Origin: Marinicella sediminis
GTDB lineage: Bacteria; Pseudomonadota; Gammaproteobacteria; Xanthomonadales; Marinicellaceae
Assembly: GCF_002000055.1 (NCBI RefSeq)
Contig: NZ_MVBD01000016.1
Coordinates: 1 to 64,000 of the forward strand
Direction of reading: 5' to 3'
DNA: 64,000 nucleotides
Shown here: positions 19,297 through 33,367 of the stretch, one piece after another
Layout of the letters: every line of letters begins with the position of its first letter
Numbering within the stretch: the stretch's first letter is position 1
Program-made: the position numbers and the translations under genes
The notes under the pieces: model-generated
Told to the model about the DNA's origin: nothing
The model's input: the letters and a program-made list of their open reading frames with translations, nothing else
Database searches by the model: none

Positions 19297-19890
19297 ATGC
19301 ATCAATTTCGCCAAATAATCACTCCCCACCTCAATCAGGATCTGATTGAAGAATCTGTTTGGCAGGGGGCCGCGGGATCCATGGATCGGGCTGCCGCGGT
19401 GTTGTTCCCTTTTTATTGGAAAAATGAAGAGCCCTGGGTGCTGTTCACTCAGCGAAATGCTGAGCTTCGGCATCATTCCGGTCAGGTCAGTTTTCCGGGT
19501 GGTGGTTATGAGTCTCAGGATAAAAACATCAGACACACGGCCTTGCGTGAAACCCACGAGGAAATAGGTGTCAGCAGAGATCGGGTTGAATTGTGGGGGT
19601 TCCTTGATGGCTTGCCGTCAATCAGTGGCTTTCATGTTACCCCTTTTGTCGGTGCCATTGATGATGTGCATGACTTGAAATTGGACCACAATGAGGTGGC
19701 CAGGGCTTTTGGGGTGCCATTTCGTTTTTTTCAAGATGATGCGAACCGAGTTAAAAACCATGTCAAAACCCCATTTGGTCGCAGACATTATTACGTATTT
19801 GATTATAAAGGTGATGTGATTTGGGGTCTCACAGCACAAATCATTGTACAATTGGTAGACAGAATTAAGCAGCAAAATCATGAGCGGTAA
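19297..19890 (+). CDS. nudL: Nudix hydrolase, CoA pyrophosphatase-like
   Basis: A 197-residue Nudix protein of the NudL/YeaB type, which cleaves coenzyme A and its derivatives to phosphopantetheine and 3',5'-ADP. The Nudix box is in the subfamily form: [28 protein letters not shown], preceded by [17 protein letters not shown], a signature of CoA pyrophosphatases. The ATG at 19297 lies just after the upstream terminator; a longer frame from a TTG at 19276 would start inside that terminator and is rejected. Its end overlaps miaB by 11 bases. Confidence 0.9.
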   Translation: MHQFRQIITPHLNQDLIEESVWQGAAGSMDRAAAVLFPFYWKNEEPWVLFTQRNAELRHHSGQVSFPGGGYESQDKNIRHTALRETHEEIGVSRDRVELWGFLDGLPSISGFHVTPFVGAIDDVHDLKLDHNEVARAFGVPFRFFQDDANRVKNHVKTPFGRRHYYVFDYKGDVIWGLTAQIIVQLVDRIKQQNHER

Positions 19891-21211
19891 AGTATTTATA
19901 AGAACCCACGGTTGTCAGATGAATGAATATGATTCTGACAAAATGCAGGACGTGTTGAAAAAATCTCACGGCATGAGCATCACTGATGTGGAAGAAGAGG
20001 CAGATGTGATCCTGATCAACACCTGTTCAATTCGTGAAAAGGCCCAGGAAAAAGTATTTTCTCAGCTTGGTCGCTGGCGCAAAATCAAAGAAAAAAACCC
20101 TGATGTCATCATAGGTGTGGCCGGTTGTGTGGCTTCACAGGAAGGAGATGCCATCATCAAGCGAGCGCCTTATGTAGACCTGGTGTTTGGCCCACAAACC
20201 ATTCACCGCCTGCCTGATTTGTTGAATAAAAGGCAAGAGTCTCAACAGCCACAAATTGACATTTCGTTTCCAGAGATAGAAAAATTTGACAACCTGCCTA
20301 AGCCAAGAAAAGATGGACCGGCGGCATTTGTATCCATCATGGAAGGCTGCAGCAAATACTGTTCGTTTTGTGTGGTGCCATATACCCGTGGTGAAGAAGT
20401 TTCCAGGCCGATGGATTCGGTGTTGGCTGAAATCATGCAGTTGGCTGAACAAGGCGTCAAAGAGGTTAATTTACTGGGGCAGAATGTGAACGCTTATCGT
20501 GGTATTTCACACGAGGGTGAAACGGTAGATCTGGCTTTGCTGATCCATTACGTGGCAGCCATTGATGGCATTGAGCGAATTCGTTTCACCACTTCACATC
20601 CGGTGGAGTTCACAGATGGACTGATCGATGCGTACCGTGATGTACCTGAACTGGCCAACTATCTGCATTTGCCGGTGCAAAGTGGTTCAGATCGAATTTT
20701 GTCAATGATGAAACGTGGCCACACTGCGTTGGAATACAAACAAAAGATCCGCAAATTGCGTGAAGCAAGACCTGACATCAGTTTGTCTTCTGATTTCATT
20801 GTTGGATTCCCGGGTGAAACGGCCAAAGATTTTGAAGACACCATGAAGCTGATTGAAGACATAGGCTTTGACCAGTCTTTCAGTTTTATCTACTCGGCTC
20901 GCCCTGGCACACCGGCGTCGTCAATGCCGGATCTGGTACCACTGGAAGAAAAGAAAGCCCGTCTGCAACGCTTACAGGCGACCATCAATGAAATGGCAGC
21001 ACAAATCAGTCAGCAGATGGTGGGGCGAACAGAAAAAATTCTGGTTGAAGGCACATCAAAGTGGTCAGATGAAGAACTTTCTGGTAAAACAGAGAACAAC
21101 CGGGTGGTAAATTTTGCCGGTTCCAAGCGGTTGATTGGCCAAATGGTTGATGTGGTCATCACTGAAGCATTAAGAAACTCACTGAGAGGTCGTGTATTGA
21201 TCAATGAATAA
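19880..21211 (+). CDS. miaB: tRNA-2-methylthio-N6-dimethylallyladenosine synthase
   Basis: MiaB is a radical-SAM enzyme that adds the methylthio group to i6A37 of tRNAs reading UNN codons. In order: the UPF0004 domain with cluster-binding cysteines ([33 protein letters not shown]), the radical-SAM motif [18 protein letters not shown] (CxxxCxxC), and a C-terminal TRAM domain after [17 protein letters not shown]. The 443 residues match the family. The gene overlaps both neighbours (nudL before, phoH after), forming a tight operon with phoH and ybeY, as is usual in gammaproteobacteria. Confidence 0.98.
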   Translation: MSGKVFIRTHGCQMNEYDSDKMQDVLKKSHGMSITDVEEEADVILINTCSIREKAQEKVFSQLGRWRKIKEKNPDVIIGVAGCVASQEGDAIIKRAPYVDLVFGPQTIHRLPDLLNKRQESQQPQIDISFPEIEKFDNLPKPRKDGPAAFVSIMEGCSKYCSFCVVPYTRGEEVSRPMDSVLAEIMQLAEQGVKEVNLLGQNVNAYRGISHEGETVDLALLIHYVAAIDGIERIRFTTSHPVEFTDGLIDAYRDVPELANYLHLPVQSGSDRILSMMKRGHTALEYKQKIRKLREARPDISLSSDFIVGFPGETAKDFEDTMKLIEDIGFDQSFSFIYSARPGTPASSMPDLVPLEEKKARLQRLQATINEMAAQISQQMVGRTEKILVEGTSKWSDEELSGKTENNRVVNFAGSKRLIGQMVDVVITEALRNSLRGRVLINE

Positions 21212-22169
21212 AATAGAACAATTGCCAACTCAAAGCGTTCGTAACATGGATTTCCCGGACGTTAACAACGGAAGCCTGGTTAACCTGTACGGACAACAGG
21301 ACATTCATTTAAAGCTCCTCGCAGAGCATACCAATACCGACATACACGCCAGAGGGCACAATTTTCAGATCAAAGGCAGTGAGGCCAATGTCAACCAGGC
21401 AGCTAAAATGTTGCAATTACTGGTCAAGGAAGCCCGTAATGAAGCACTGAACCCTGAAATTGTTCACGTGATACTGGCTGGCAACGCCAGTAAGCCAGAT
21501 TATGAGCCGCAGGAAGTGGCGATCAAAACCAAAGCCGGCGTGATCACTGGTCGTTCTGACAACCAGAAAGAATACCTGCACAACATCGTCACCCATGACA
21601 TCAATTTTGGCATTGGTCCGGCAGGAACCGGTAAAACCTATCTGGCTGTGGCCTGTGCGGTTGAAGCTTATATGCACGACCGGGTCAGGCGCCTGGTACT
21701 GGTCAGGCCTGCTGTAGAAGCCGGTGAGCGGCTGGGGTTTTTGCCCGGTGATCTGAGCGACAAAGTCGATCCTTATCTCAGACCGTTGTACGATGCCCTT
21801 TATGAAATGCTGGGGCACAACAAAGTCGAGAAAATGTTGGAAAAATTTGAAATCGAAGTGGCGCCGTTGGCTTTCATGCGGGGGCGTACATTGAATGATG
21901 CATTCGTGATTCTTGATGAGGCCCAGAATACCACCGTTGAACAAATGAAGATGTTCCTTACCAGAACTGGTTTTAACACCACAGTGGTGGTAACCGGGGA
22001 CATCACACAGGTTGACCTGAGACCAGGTGAAAAATCAGGATTGAAACATGCCATGGATATATTACAGGACATCAAAGGCATCAGTTTCAGTTGGTTTAAA
22101 TCAAAAGACGTGGTGCGACATTCTTTGGTGCAGAAAATCGTAGAAGCCTACGACAAACCCAAAAACTGA
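21204..22169 (+). CDS. ybeZ: PhoH-like ATPase (YbeZ)
   Basis: A 321-residue PhoH-family P-loop ATPase of the YbeZ type, which partners the endoribonuclease YbeY in ribosome and RNA metabolism. An N-terminal KH-like segment (about 30-80) precedes the ATPase core: Walker [56 protein letters not shown], Walker [22 protein letters not shown] and [19 protein letters not shown]. It overlaps the miaB end by eight bases and sits directly before ybeY. Confidence 0.96.
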   Translation: MNKIEQLPTQSVRNMDFPDVNNGSLVNLYGQQDIHLKLLAEHTNTDIHARGHNFQIKGSEANVNQAAKMLQLLVKEARNEALNPEIVHVILAGNASKPDYEPQEVAIKTKAGVITGRSDNQKEYLHNIVTHDINFGIGPAGTGKTYLAVACAVEAYMHDRVRRLVLVRPAVEAGERLGFLPGDLSDKVDPYLRPLYDALYEMLGHNKVEKMLEKFEIEVAPLAFMRGRTLNDAFVILDEAQNTTVEQMKMFLTRTGFNTTVVVTGDITQVDLRPGEKSGLKHAMDILQDIKGISFSWFKSKDVVRHSLVQKIVEAYDKPKN

Positions 22170-22182
22170 ATGATTGCGGCGT

Positions 22183-22629
22183 ATGATTGAGCTGGAACTG
22201 ATCAATGAAGCAGCTCTGGACGCCCCTGATGAACAATCCTTTCGTTTGTGGCTGAGTCAGGTGTCAACCGCGGTTGAGGTGGAAGGTGAAGTCTGTATCA
22301 ATGTGGTTGATGCAGCAGAAAGTCAGCAACTGAATATGACCTATCGTCAGCAGGACAAGCCGACCAACGTGCTTTCTTTTCCAGCAGACTTGCCAGAATT
22401 CGTCGAATCAACCCACCTGGGTGATCTGGCTATTTGTGCTGAAGTGGTGATCCGCGAAGCACGCGAACAGGGCAAACCACTCACCAACCACTGGGCCCAC
22501 ATGACCATCCATGGTTGTCTGCACTTGCTGGGTTATGATCACATCAATGCTGCGGATGCGGCCATCATGGAACAACTGGAAATTGAGCTGTTGGCCTCAC
22601 TTGAGATACCCAATCCTTATCAAATTTAA
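22183..22629 (+). CDS. ybeY: Endoribonuclease YbeY (rRNA maturation factor)
   Basis: YbeY is a zinc-dependent single-strand endoribonuclease needed for 16S rRNA 3'-end maturation and 70S quality control. The metal-binding motif [15 protein letters not shown] (three histidines) and the upstream [13 protein letters not shown] are diagnostic. Length with the ATG at 22183 is 148 residues; a TTG at 22174 would add three. No clear ribosome binding site, so translation is probably coupled to the phoH-like gene 13 bases upstream. The corC gene that often follows is absent; a DUF817 membrane protein comes next. Confidence 0.96.
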   Translation: MIELELINEAALDAPDEQSFRLWLSQVSTAVEVEGEVCINVVDAAESQQLNMTYRQQDKPTNVLSFPADLPEFVESTHLGDLAICAEVVIREAREQGKPLTNHWAHMTIHGCLHLLGYDHINAADAAIMEQLEIELLASLEIPNPYQI

Positions 22630-22668
22630 CCGGTGGCAGTTATGTCATGAAAACGATACCTTCAGGTC

Positions 22669-23466
22669 ATGACTCTCAAAAGCATCATTCATGAATTTTG
22701 GGTTTTTGGATTGAAGCAGGCTTATGCCTGTTTATTTGGTGGTTTTTTGCTGGGCATCATGGTCATTACCCGTTATTGGTACCCGCTTGAGTCATTACAC
22801 CGTTATGACTTTATTTTTCTGGCGGCCATTGCATTTCAGCTCCTGTTGTTGCTCACCCGGCTGGAAACACCCAGGGAGTTTCTGGTCATCATTGTTTTTC
22901 ATTTGGTGGCCACAGTGATGGAGTTGTTCAAAACTTCAGATGCCATTGGTTCCTGGGTTTATCCTGAAGCCTACTTCTTTGGGATCGCCAATGTCCCGCT
23001 GTTCACTGGTTTTATGTACAGTGCAGTGGGCAGCTATCTGGCCCGCGTTTGGCGGATATTTGAATTCAGATACAGTCAATATCCTCCTGTGTCATGGACT
23101 GTGTTGCTTGTCATTGGTATATACATAAACTTTTTCACCCATCATTTTATCTGGGATTTCAGGTGGGTATTGCTGGCCATCACCGGTCTTTTGTTTTTCA
23201 GGACGACGATTCATTTCAGAGTCATCAGTGCATACCGCCAGATGCCATTGTTACTCGGCTGGTTTCTGGTGGCGATGTTCATCTGGTTGGCAGAAAACAT
23301 TGCCACGTTCACCCATGTCTGGATCTACCCCAATCAGACCGGGCAGTGGGAAATGGTGTCTCTGACCAAGCTCAGTTCATGGTATTTGCTGATGTTGCTC
23401 AGTTTCGTTCTGGTTTCACTGATCAATCGGAAGCACTCTACGGCAAGCACAGCAAAGATTGTTTAA
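22669..23466 (+). CDS. DUF817 family membrane protein
   Basis: A 265-residue integral membrane protein with about eight hydrophobic helices, matching the DUF817 (YoaT-like) family: [19 protein letters not shown] at the start, [48 protein letters not shown] and [25 protein letters not shown]. Several conserved charged or histidine residues lie within or between helices. No biochemical function is established for the family. It follows ybeY by 39 bases in the same direction and may be read from the miaB operon. Confidence 0.85.
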   Translation: MTLKSIIHEFWVFGLKQAYACLFGGFLLGIMVITRYWYPLESLHRYDFIFLAAIAFQLLLLLTRLETPREFLVIIVFHLVATVMELFKTSDAIGSWVYPEAYFFGIANVPLFTGFMYSAVGSYLARVWRIFEFRYSQYPPVSWTVLLVIGIYINFFTHHFIWDFRWVLLAITGLLFFRTTIHFRVISAYRQMPLLLGWFLVAMFIWLAENIATFTHVWIYPNQTGQWEMVSLTKLSSWYLLMLLSFVLVSLINRKHSTASTAKIV

Positions 23467-23495
23467 AAAAACGAATACCATAATCTATAAATTGA

Positions 23496-25805
<2,310 letters not shown>

Positions 25806-25857
25806 AGCTGATCAGACCCGATGACTGTTGACTCAGTCTGACGGTTTGCTGATCGTG

Positions 25858-25893
25858 AAAAGCGACAACTTCTGTTTAAGTTGTCGCTTTTTT
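25858..25893. terminator. Terminator between katG and the facing gene
   Basis: An 11-bp perfect stem (AGCGACAACTT 25861-25871 with AAGTTGTCGCT 25878-25888) is flanked by A residues on the left and T residues on the right, so it can act in both directions between convergent genes. Confidence 0.9.
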
Positions 25894-25895
25894 AG

Positions 25896-26903
25896 TTATT
25901 CAAATCCGTTTTTAAAAATCAGGTCATTGGTGATTTCAAGGGTAAATTGATTGTTGCCAGGATTCACATCAATCAAACCCTGCGGGACCACGAGTTGAGC
26001 CGTGTTACTCAAAGTCAGTATGCTGTTGATATCAACAGTACCCACTGCATCAATGACGATCTGACCATTGGGGGGCAGACTGATCGATTCAGTGATGTTG
26101 CCGCTGCCAGTTGCATTGTTGCAGGAGGCGCCATTGCTTGGGGTACACAGCCAGTCAACCTGGGTCAGTTCAGGTGGAAAGAAATCGATCAGGGTGGTGG
26201 CATTGGCGGTGACCGGTCCTGCGTTGCTTACAGTGATTTGCAGGCTCAGGTCGGTGCCCGGTAAATAGGCCACAGGATCTGCTGTTTGAGTGACAGACAG
26301 GTCCACCTCGTTTTGTGAAACCGGACATTCCACCACTGCCCGGATCACAAAATCGCCAGACAACCCTAACAAACAACTGTCAAACCAAAGGTCTGGCGGA
26401 ATGGCAAACAAAGCATTTTTCCCTGCCTGACAACCATCTGCATCGGTAACCACACTGGGGGTGTTTACGTTGGGTGAGTTTTCAAATTCAAAAGCAACGA
26501 CGTATTCTGTGCCCTCGGTCACCGGAACCACCAAAGGGATGACGTTGTTTTCATCAAGGTAACGGAATTCGTTCAACAAGCCATCGGTTAAAACAGGCCC
26601 GATTATGGTTTCCAGTTCGATACCTGGAATGGGGTGTGTGCCAGCCTGATGAACACTGACCGAGCGTTCTATACTGGGTGGGTTGGTGCCACTGGCCGAA
26701 CGCCAGAATATCTGAACTGCTATCAGGTCTCCATCACAAGGTGCTTCCAGCCAGACAGCCGCCCGTTCACCAGCAACGAAGCCGGATTGAATGGCGCCAC
26801 TGCTCAAGTCAGTTAAGGAATCATTTTGAATGGTTATTTCTGTGGCTGCAGTGAACTGTGCAGCCATGATCAACATGGTACCTGTTAAGTATCTCTGTTT
26901 CAT
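25896..26903 (-). CDS. Secreted DUF11-repeat protein with C-terminal IFKNGFE tail
   Basis: A 335-residue exported protein. The ATG at 26903 follows GGGAGG and begins a signal peptide (MKQRYLTGTMLIMAAQFTAAT). Residues about 20-195 form a cysteine-containing domain I do not recognise (GERAAVWLEAPCDGDLIAVQIFWRS). From about 205 comes a DUF11 module (VDLSVTQTADPVAYLPGTDLSLQITVSNAGPVTANATTLIDFFPPEL), a beta-sandwich repeat of surface proteins. The extreme C-terminus NDLIFKNGFE resembles the ends of two other secreted proteins here (37673-39115 and 43182-44390) and may be a sorting or anchoring signal. Function is unknown. Confidence 0.8.
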   Translation of the reverse strand: MKQRYLTGTMLIMAAQFTAATEITIQNDSLTDLSSGAIQSGFVAGERAAVWLEAPCDGDLIAVQIFWRSASGTNPPSIERSVSVHQAGTHPIPGIELETIIGPVLTDGLLNEFRYLDENNVIPLVVPVTEGTEYVVAFEFENSPNVNTPSVVTDADGCQAGKNALFAIPPDLWFDSCLLGLSGDFVIRAVVECPVSQNEVDLSVTQTADPVAYLPGTDLSLQITVSNAGPVTANATTLIDFFPPELTQVDWLCTPSNGASCNNATGSGNITESISLPPNGQIVIDAVGTVDINSILTLSNTAQLVVPQGLIDVNPGNNQFTLEITNDLIFKNGFE

Positions 26904-27049
26904 GTGTGCCTCCCGGTTGTTGTTAACACACACTTACCCAGTTAAGGCCGACCCCTCCATTGAGACACAAGACATGCCTGTTCACCAGAAAATAATTAAA
27001 AAATGTACCATTTAGTCCGAAATATATATGAATTAATCCCAATGCGAAC

Positions 27050-27075
27050 ATTTGTGACCCTCAAGTGACACAAAT
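27050..27075. repeat. Inverted repeat, candidate operator
   Basis: ATTTGTG (27050-27056) is mirrored by CACAAAT (27069-27075) with 12 bases between. GTGAC also occurs three times in one orientation (27054, 27065, 27084). It lies in the 332-base gap between the divergent DUF11 gene and the gene at 27236. The arms recall a CRP site, but the inner half-site bases do not fit well. The rest of this gap holds a possible -10 (TACAAT, 27196-27201) and nothing else I can support. Confidence 0.35.
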
Positions 27076-27235
27076 GAGTCTTCGTGACACTAAGCATTGT
27101 TTGATGATTTGATGCCGGGCGGTTTACAGCATCACCTTTAGTTCAGATGTATGTTCTCATCAAAAGTCAGTATTTCATCAGCCCATCATTGGCGTTACAA
27201 TGTGTATTTGAAGCGTCTTTAAGACAGGGGGAAAG

Positions 27236-27652
27236 GTGAGTCAACCGGTACTGATCACTGCCATTGTGGTGGTATTTATGATTCTGTTCCCATTGTTTTG
27301 GTGGGTGATTACCCGACTGTTAAAGAAAGCCTCAGGCATGAATCAGGAAGTGAACATCACTTCCCTGGGCAAACTGATCATCAAGCATGGCTTGGGTTCA
27401 GGCCGGATCAACGGCATCAATCACAACCATTGCCTGACATTATCACAATATGAAGGAGGGTATGTGTTCTCCACAGCTGCGATCATGGGTGGTGGTCAGC
27501 TGATTGTCAGGCATGATGAACTTGTTTCAGTTGTATCCAAGAAGTCCTGTTGGTTTTTCAATAAAGTCATCATCAAAACCACTTTTGGCAGCAAAATCAC
27601 CATTTACGGAAGGTTGACAAAGGCTTTCGCTGACAGCGCCATTCAGTCCTGA
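27236..27652 (+). CDS. Membrane-anchored protein of unknown function
   Basis: A 138-residue protein with one N-terminal membrane helix (VLITAIVVVFMILFPLFWWVITRLL, about 5-29) followed by a soluble, beta-rich region with no motif I can name (GLGSGRINGINHNHCLTLSQYEGGYVFSTA). The start is a GTG at 27236 with a GGGGGAAAG ribosome binding site directly before it. The 3' end overlaps the convergent fghA gene by ten bases. No family recognised. Confidence 0.65.
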   Translation: MSQPVLITAIVVVFMILFPLFWWVITRLLKKASGMNQEVNITSLGKLIIKHGLGSGRINGINHNHCLTLSQYEGGYVFSTAAIMGGGQLIVRHDELVSVVSKKSCWFFNKVIIKTTFGSKITIYGRLTKAFADSAIQS

Positions 27653-28482
27653 TGAAGGTATCCTGCATGGTAGCTGATGTGGTCTTCAATGAAACTGCTG
27701 ATAAAATAATAGCTGTGATCATATCCGGCATGCTGGCGCATAGTCAGTGGGTGCTTATGTTGCTCACAGACTTCAAGCAGTTTTTCCGGCTGCAGGTATT
27801 CCGTTAAAAATTCATCGGCCAAGCCCTGATCAACCAGTAAAGGCATCGGTGCTACGCCCGATTTTATCAGCTCAACCGTATCGTACTGACGCCAAAGTGT
27901 TCGATCATCACCCAGATATCCAGTAAATGCCTTGATTCCCCATTCATTCTGAGTGGGGGCAGTAATGGGTGAAAAGGCACTCACCGAACGAAATTTATCC
28001 TGATTTTTCAATGCCAGAGTCAAGGCCCCGTGACCACCCATTGAGTGTCCAAAGACCGATCGGTTACCAGGCTGTACCGGAAAATGTTCTTCAATCAATC
28101 CGGGTAATTCTTTGACCACATAGTCTTCCATCCGGTAATGCCTGCTCCATGGTTCTTTGCTGGCATTGAGGTAAAACCCGGCACCAGAGCCAAAGTCGTA
28201 ACTGTCATCTTCGCCTGGTAATCCAAGGTTTCTTGGGCTGGTGTCCATACTTACCAGGGCGATCCCATGTTTGGCAGCAAAACGCTGTGCCCCTGATTTA
28301 ATCATGAAATTTTCTTCGGTACAGGTCAGCCCGGAGAGAAAATAAAGCACGGGAACTGGCTTGCTGGTTGATTGTGGTGGCAGGTATATGGCAAACCCCA
28401 TGGAGGCCTGATTAACGGTTGATTCATGCCGGTAAAATGACAGTTGTCCATCATGCAAAGTATGTTGGCTGCTTAATTGCAT
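27643..28482 (-). CDS. fghA: S-formylglutathione hydrolase
   Basis: This serine esterase hydrolyses S-formylglutathione to formate and glutathione, the second step of glutathione-dependent formaldehyde removal. The 279-residue alpha/beta hydrolase shows FLSGLTCTEENFM, MDTSPRNLGLPGEDDSYDFGSGAGFYLNA and the nucleophile elbow FGHSMGGHGALTLAL with Ser147; the acid and histidine are expected in VDQGLADEFL and GYDHSYYFISSF. It lies 28 bases downstream of the formaldehyde dehydrogenase gene on the same strand, the classic frmA-frmB pair. Confidence 0.96.
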   Translation of the reverse strand: MQLSSQHTLHDGQLSFYRHESTVNQASMGFAIYLPPQSTSKPVPVLYFLSGLTCTEENFMIKSGAQRFAAKHGIALVSMDTSPRNLGLPGEDDSYDFGSGAGFYLNASKEPWSRHYRMEDYVVKELPGLIEEHFPVQPGNRSVFGHSMGGHGALTLALKNQDKFRSVSAFSPITAPTQNEWGIKAFTGYLGDDRTLWRQYDTVELIKSGVAPMPLLVDQGLADEFLTEYLQPEKLLEVCEQHKHPLTMRQHAGYDHSYYFISSFIEDHISYHAGYLHQD

Positions 28483-28509
28483 CGCTATGTGCTCCGAATA
28501 ATGCTGTTG

Positions 28510-30267
<1,758 letters not shown>

Positions 30268-30271
<4 letters not shown>

Positions 30272-31206
30272 ATTTGACAGCCTTCATCTGGGCAGGGCAG
30301 GTGCTCAACCTGTATGGTGGTGTGCTGGATGTCAAAGTGTGTGGCAATGGAGGCTTTGATCAGTTTCAGGACATCGGTTTCGTGCATCACCTCATCCACC
30401 TGGACATGCAGGGTCATCAGGTTGATGTCATTGGTCAGTGACCAGACATGAATATGGTGCACGTCGGTGACCGATGGGATGTCTTTCATCAATTGTTTTT
30501 TTACGGCGGTATCATCGATGTCATCCGGCGAGCCTTCAATCAGGATGTGTGCGGATTTTTTTACCACCTGCCAACCAGATTTTAGAATCAGCAGGGCGAC
30601 CAGCAACGACAGCACCGGGTCTGCCCAGAACCAGCCAAAAAACCAGATCAGCAATGCTGCAACAATCGCCGCAACTGAGCCCAGTAAGTCACCCATAACG
30701 TGAATCATGGCAGATTTAAGGTTCAGATTGTCATGATCTCCGCCACTGAGTATTTTGAAAACCACCAGGTTGATGACCAATCCCAAAACAGCAATGATGA
30801 GCATAGGGGTGGGCATGACCTCAACCGGCATCATGAACCTTTTAACCGCCTCGAACACAATCCAGGTGGCGATCAGCAACAGGCTCAGTCCATTGACAAA
30901 AGCCGCCAGAATCTGAAATCGGTGCCAACCAAAACTACGGGTTTTATCAGCACCTTTGTCACTGTAAGCAAAAGCCAGCCAGGATAACAACAGTGCCAGA
31001 CCATCGCTGAACATGTGCCCGGCATCTGCCAGTAAAGCGAGTGAGCCAGACAACAATCCGCCGATGATTTCGGCGAACATGAAGCCAAAGGTCAGTATCA
31101 TGGCCCACAAAACGCGGGCTTTGTTGTCCTCATTCACATCGACACTGTGGTCATGGTGACCGTGGTCGTGATGGCTGTGGTCGTGATGGCTGTGGTCGTG
31201 ACTCAT
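30268..31206 (-). CDS. Cation diffusion facilitator, zinc-type exporter
   Basis: A 312-residue CDF transporter that likely exports Zn2+ (or Co2+/Cd2+) in exchange for protons. The N-terminus is a histidine-rich tail (repeated DHSHH and DHGHH) ahead of six membrane helices. Metal-site motifs are intact: LLADAGHMFSDG in helix 2 and IHVMGDLLGS in helix 5. A cytoplasmic C-terminal domain (VTDVHHIHVWSLTNDINLMTLHVQV) ends with a CPDEGC metal-ligand-like tail. It resembles CzcD/ZitB. The gene is coupled to the downstream acetyltransferase gene. Confidence 0.93.
31144..31203. repeat. Short tandem repeat coding the His-rich tail
   Basis: The 5' coding end of the cation exporter contains near-identical 15-base units of GTGGTCGTGATGGCT type, as read on the plus strand, repeated two to three times. 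They encode DHSHH-type segments. Such repeats can change copy number by slippage in 15-base steps that keep the frame, altering the length of the histidine tail. Confidence 0.7.
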
Positions 31207-31212
31207 GATATG

Positions 31213-31803
31213 TTATTGATGTTTGCCTTTGTCCCAGCCCTGTGCGCCAAAATACTTCATGCCGGCCGATTCAGCACCGGTTTCAAGTGAGGTGCCCATT
31301 GAATCATTCCAACGGTTCAGGTAGCCAAACAGCGCAATGACACCTAAGATTTCAACGATCTCACCCTCATCCCAGTGTTTTTTTAACTCGGCTTCAATGG
31401 CCTGGTCTACTGCATTGGGTACACTGGATGCTGCCAGGGCAAATTCAAACATGGCTTTTTCAGCATCGCTGAATAACCCGCTTGAGCGAAATTCCCAAAT
31501 GCTGTCCAGGCGTTCCTGAGAGCCGCCATAACGTTCAGCAGCCAGGATGGTGTGAGCCTGACAATACCTGCATCCGGTTTGCGCACTGGTCAAATAGCCC
31601 ACCAGTCTTTTTTGTTCTGCAGTCACCCGTCCTTTATTGGCCATCACCGCCATATTCAGGTTTACAAAAGCTTCAGCAATGGCAGGGCGCCGTTGCATGG
31701 TCAGTACACTGTTGGGACAAAATCCCAGGGTTTCATTGAAAAATTTAACCAGTCGTTCGACTTCTGGATTGGCAAATTGATCGAGGGGTTTGATGAGTGG
31801 CAT
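31213..31803 (-). CDS. AhpD-like peroxidase-related protein (carboxymuconolactone decarboxylase fold)
   Basis: A 196-residue protein of the AhpD/CMD superfamily. The redox motif appears as TGCRYCQAHTILAAERYGG (CxxC followed by H), as in alkylhydroperoxidase-like and peroxidase-related enzymes. The second half carries a repeat of the fold (EGEIVEILGVIALFGYLNRWNDSMGTSLE). It probably reduces peroxides with a thiol partner, but the partner is unknown. It is the neighbour of a glutathione peroxidase gene, divergently transcribed across a 137-base gap, which fits an oxidative-stress role. Confidence 0.85.
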   Translation of the reverse strand: MPLIKPLDQFANPEVERLVKFFNETLGFCPNSVLTMQRRPAIAEAFVNLNMAVMANKGRVTAEQKRLVGYLTSAQTGCRYCQAHTILAAERYGGSQERLDSIWEFRSSGLFSDAEKAMFEFALAASSVPNAVDQAIEAELKKHWDEGEIVEILGVIALFGYLNRWNDSMGTSLETGAESAGMKYFGAQGWDKGKHQ

Positions 31804-31940
31804 GTTTGTTGTGGCTACGTATAAAGAAGGCTTAAGGCTAAAGTCATGGCCTTAAAAATTCAAGTGTTAATTGTCTGGCTTTGCTTTAAATTTCACACGT
31901 TCATCACCATAATGGGGTTTTCCAATTGGTTACGGTTAAC

Positions 31941-32423
31941 ATGACAGAATTTTACGAATTATCAGCTGACACCCTGACTGGTCAGCAACAGTCACTGGCT
32001 GATTACAAAGGCAAAGTGGTGTTGGTGGTGAATACCGCAAGCAAATGCGGCCTCACGCCCCAGTACGAAGGTTTACAGGCCTTATTCAATGAGTACAAAG
32101 ACGAAGGTTTGGTGATCCTGGGTTTTCCTTGCAATCAGTTTGGAAAACAGGAACCTGGAAATGCAGATCAGATCAGTGAATTCTGTGAAATCAATTACGG
32201 TGTCAGTTTCCCCATGTTTGGTAAAATTGATGTGAACGGGAAAGACACTCATCCAGTCTTTGAATACCTGAAAGATGAATTGCCGGGAACCCTTGGCAAG
32301 AAAATCAAATGGAATTTCACCAAATTCCTGATTGGTAAAGACGGCAAGCCGATCAAGCGATTTGCCCCTACCACCAAACCTGCTGACATCAAAAAACACA
32401 TCGAAGCGGCTTTGGCCGCTTGA
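31941..32423 (+). CDS. gpx: Glutathione peroxidase-family thiol peroxidase
   Basis: A 160-residue enzyme of the glutathione peroxidase family reducing hydrogen peroxide or lipid hydroperoxides. The peroxidatic cysteine is in VVNTASKCGLTPQYEGLQ, the catalytic Gln in LGFPCNQFGKQEPG, and the Trp-Asn pair in IKWNFTKFLI. The second cysteine in FPCNQF and another near QISEFCEINYG suggest a thioredoxin-dependent two-Cys mechanism, as for many bacterial members. The ATG at 31941 gives the family start (TEFYELSADTL); a TTG at 31926 is a less likely longer start. Confidence 0.94.
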   Translation: MTEFYELSADTLTGQQQSLADYKGKVVLVVNTASKCGLTPQYEGLQALFNEYKDEGLVILGFPCNQFGKQEPGNADQISEFCEINYGVSFPMFGKIDVNGKDTHPVFEYLKDELPGTLGKKIKWNFTKFLIGKDGKPIKRFAPTTKPADIKKHIEAALAA

Positions 32424-32430
32424 TTTGACC

Positions 32431-32467
32431 GCTGACCGGATCCCTCTGAGTTGTCCGGTCAGCCTAT
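32431..32467. terminator. Hairpin terminator between gpx and the facing acetyltransferase gene
   Basis: GCTGACCGGA (32431-32440) and TCCGGTCAGC (32454-32463) form a perfect 10-bp stem with a 13-base loop. The trailing T run is poor (CTATTT). The minus-strand gene's stop codon lies within the stem. Confidence 0.5.
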
Positions 32468-33343
32468 TTCAAATGAAGTGATCCCATACGTGTTATAGAC
32501 GTGGATTCTTGGCGCGCCACCGATGTACATTCTCACGGTTTCAAAGACCGGTTCAGCACCCATTTGGGTAACCAATTGAACAGCTTTTTTGTTCACCTTG
32601 GGTACGTCAAGAAACACCTGACAGCCGTCGGTTAATTCAATCGTTAATTGCTCAAGGATGCATTGCGCTGTGGCCAGGTCGCTGGCAAACAGGGGACCAA
32701 TTTTGTAGCCTTCCAGACAAGCCCTGATGACCCCATAGCCTTTGATTTTTCCGGCTTCACTGACAAGGAATTCCTTTGCATTGTCCTGGCTGCGCCAGGC
32801 TGAGTTGAATGCGTGTCTGCTCGCTGGGAAAAAGTCATCAAGATAGGAAAGCAAGGTGTCTTCATTGTGATCAGCTGGTGGTTTCATCGCAACAGCATCA
32901 GCGATTGATTGATGTTGCCAGGCGTAACGGATACTTTTATGGGCCATGCGAAAACCTGATTTCTCGTAGTTTTTTCGCTGTGCCACTACCCCATCCAGTC
33001 CAATTTGGCAACCAGATAGGTATTCCATGGCATGGTACCAAATGTGCATCCCAAGACCCCGGCCGCGGTATTCAGGCTTTACCATATAAAAGCCAATGAA
33101 GCCAAACCCCTGATACCTGACAGCAGAAATACAAGCCACCATCTGGTCATCAATCATGCCAACAAAAAAACCATTGGGATCAGCCAATTGGTAACAATGG
33201 GCATCATTCAGTCCGGGATTCCAGCCTTCGGCTGCCGCCCAGTCGATCATTTGGATGATGTCCTCAGGAGTGGCCGTTCTGATGATCATGTCATTGACTG
33301 CTTCAGTTGGTTTGATGCCGGTGATCAATAGGTCTTTATTCAT
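32459..33343 (-). CDS. GNAT-family N-acetyltransferase, two-domain
   Basis: A 294-residue protein. The first half is a GNAT domain with FIGFYMVKPEYRGRGLGMHIWYHAMEYL (RGRGLG acetyl-CoA loop). The second half (about 160-294) contains a YitH/HolE-like C-terminal acetyltransferase domain with GYGVIRACLEGYKIGPLFASD and QVFLDVPKVNKKAVQLVTQMG. Such proteins are widespread but substrates are unknown. The start at 33343 gives MNKDLLITGI; an internal ATG 18 codons later (MIIRTATPEDI) is an equally plausible start because GNAT domains often begin this way. Confidence 0.85.
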   Translation of the reverse strand: MNKDLLITGIKPTEAVNDMIIRTATPEDIIQMIDWAAAEGWNPGLNDAHCYQLADPNGFFVGMIDDQMVACISAVRYQGFGFIGFYMVKPEYRGRGLGMHIWYHAMEYLSGCQIGLDGVVAQRKNYEKSGFRMAHKSIRYAWQHQSIADAVAMKPPADHNEDTLLSYLDDFFPASRHAFNSAWRSQDNAKEFLVSEAGKIKGYGVIRACLEGYKIGPLFASDLATAQCILEQLTIELTDGCQVFLDVPKVNKKAVQLVTQMGAEPVFETVRMYIGGAPRIHVYNTYGITSFEIG

Positions 33344-33367
33344 CTGTTCGCTGCTCGTGGTGTCAGG

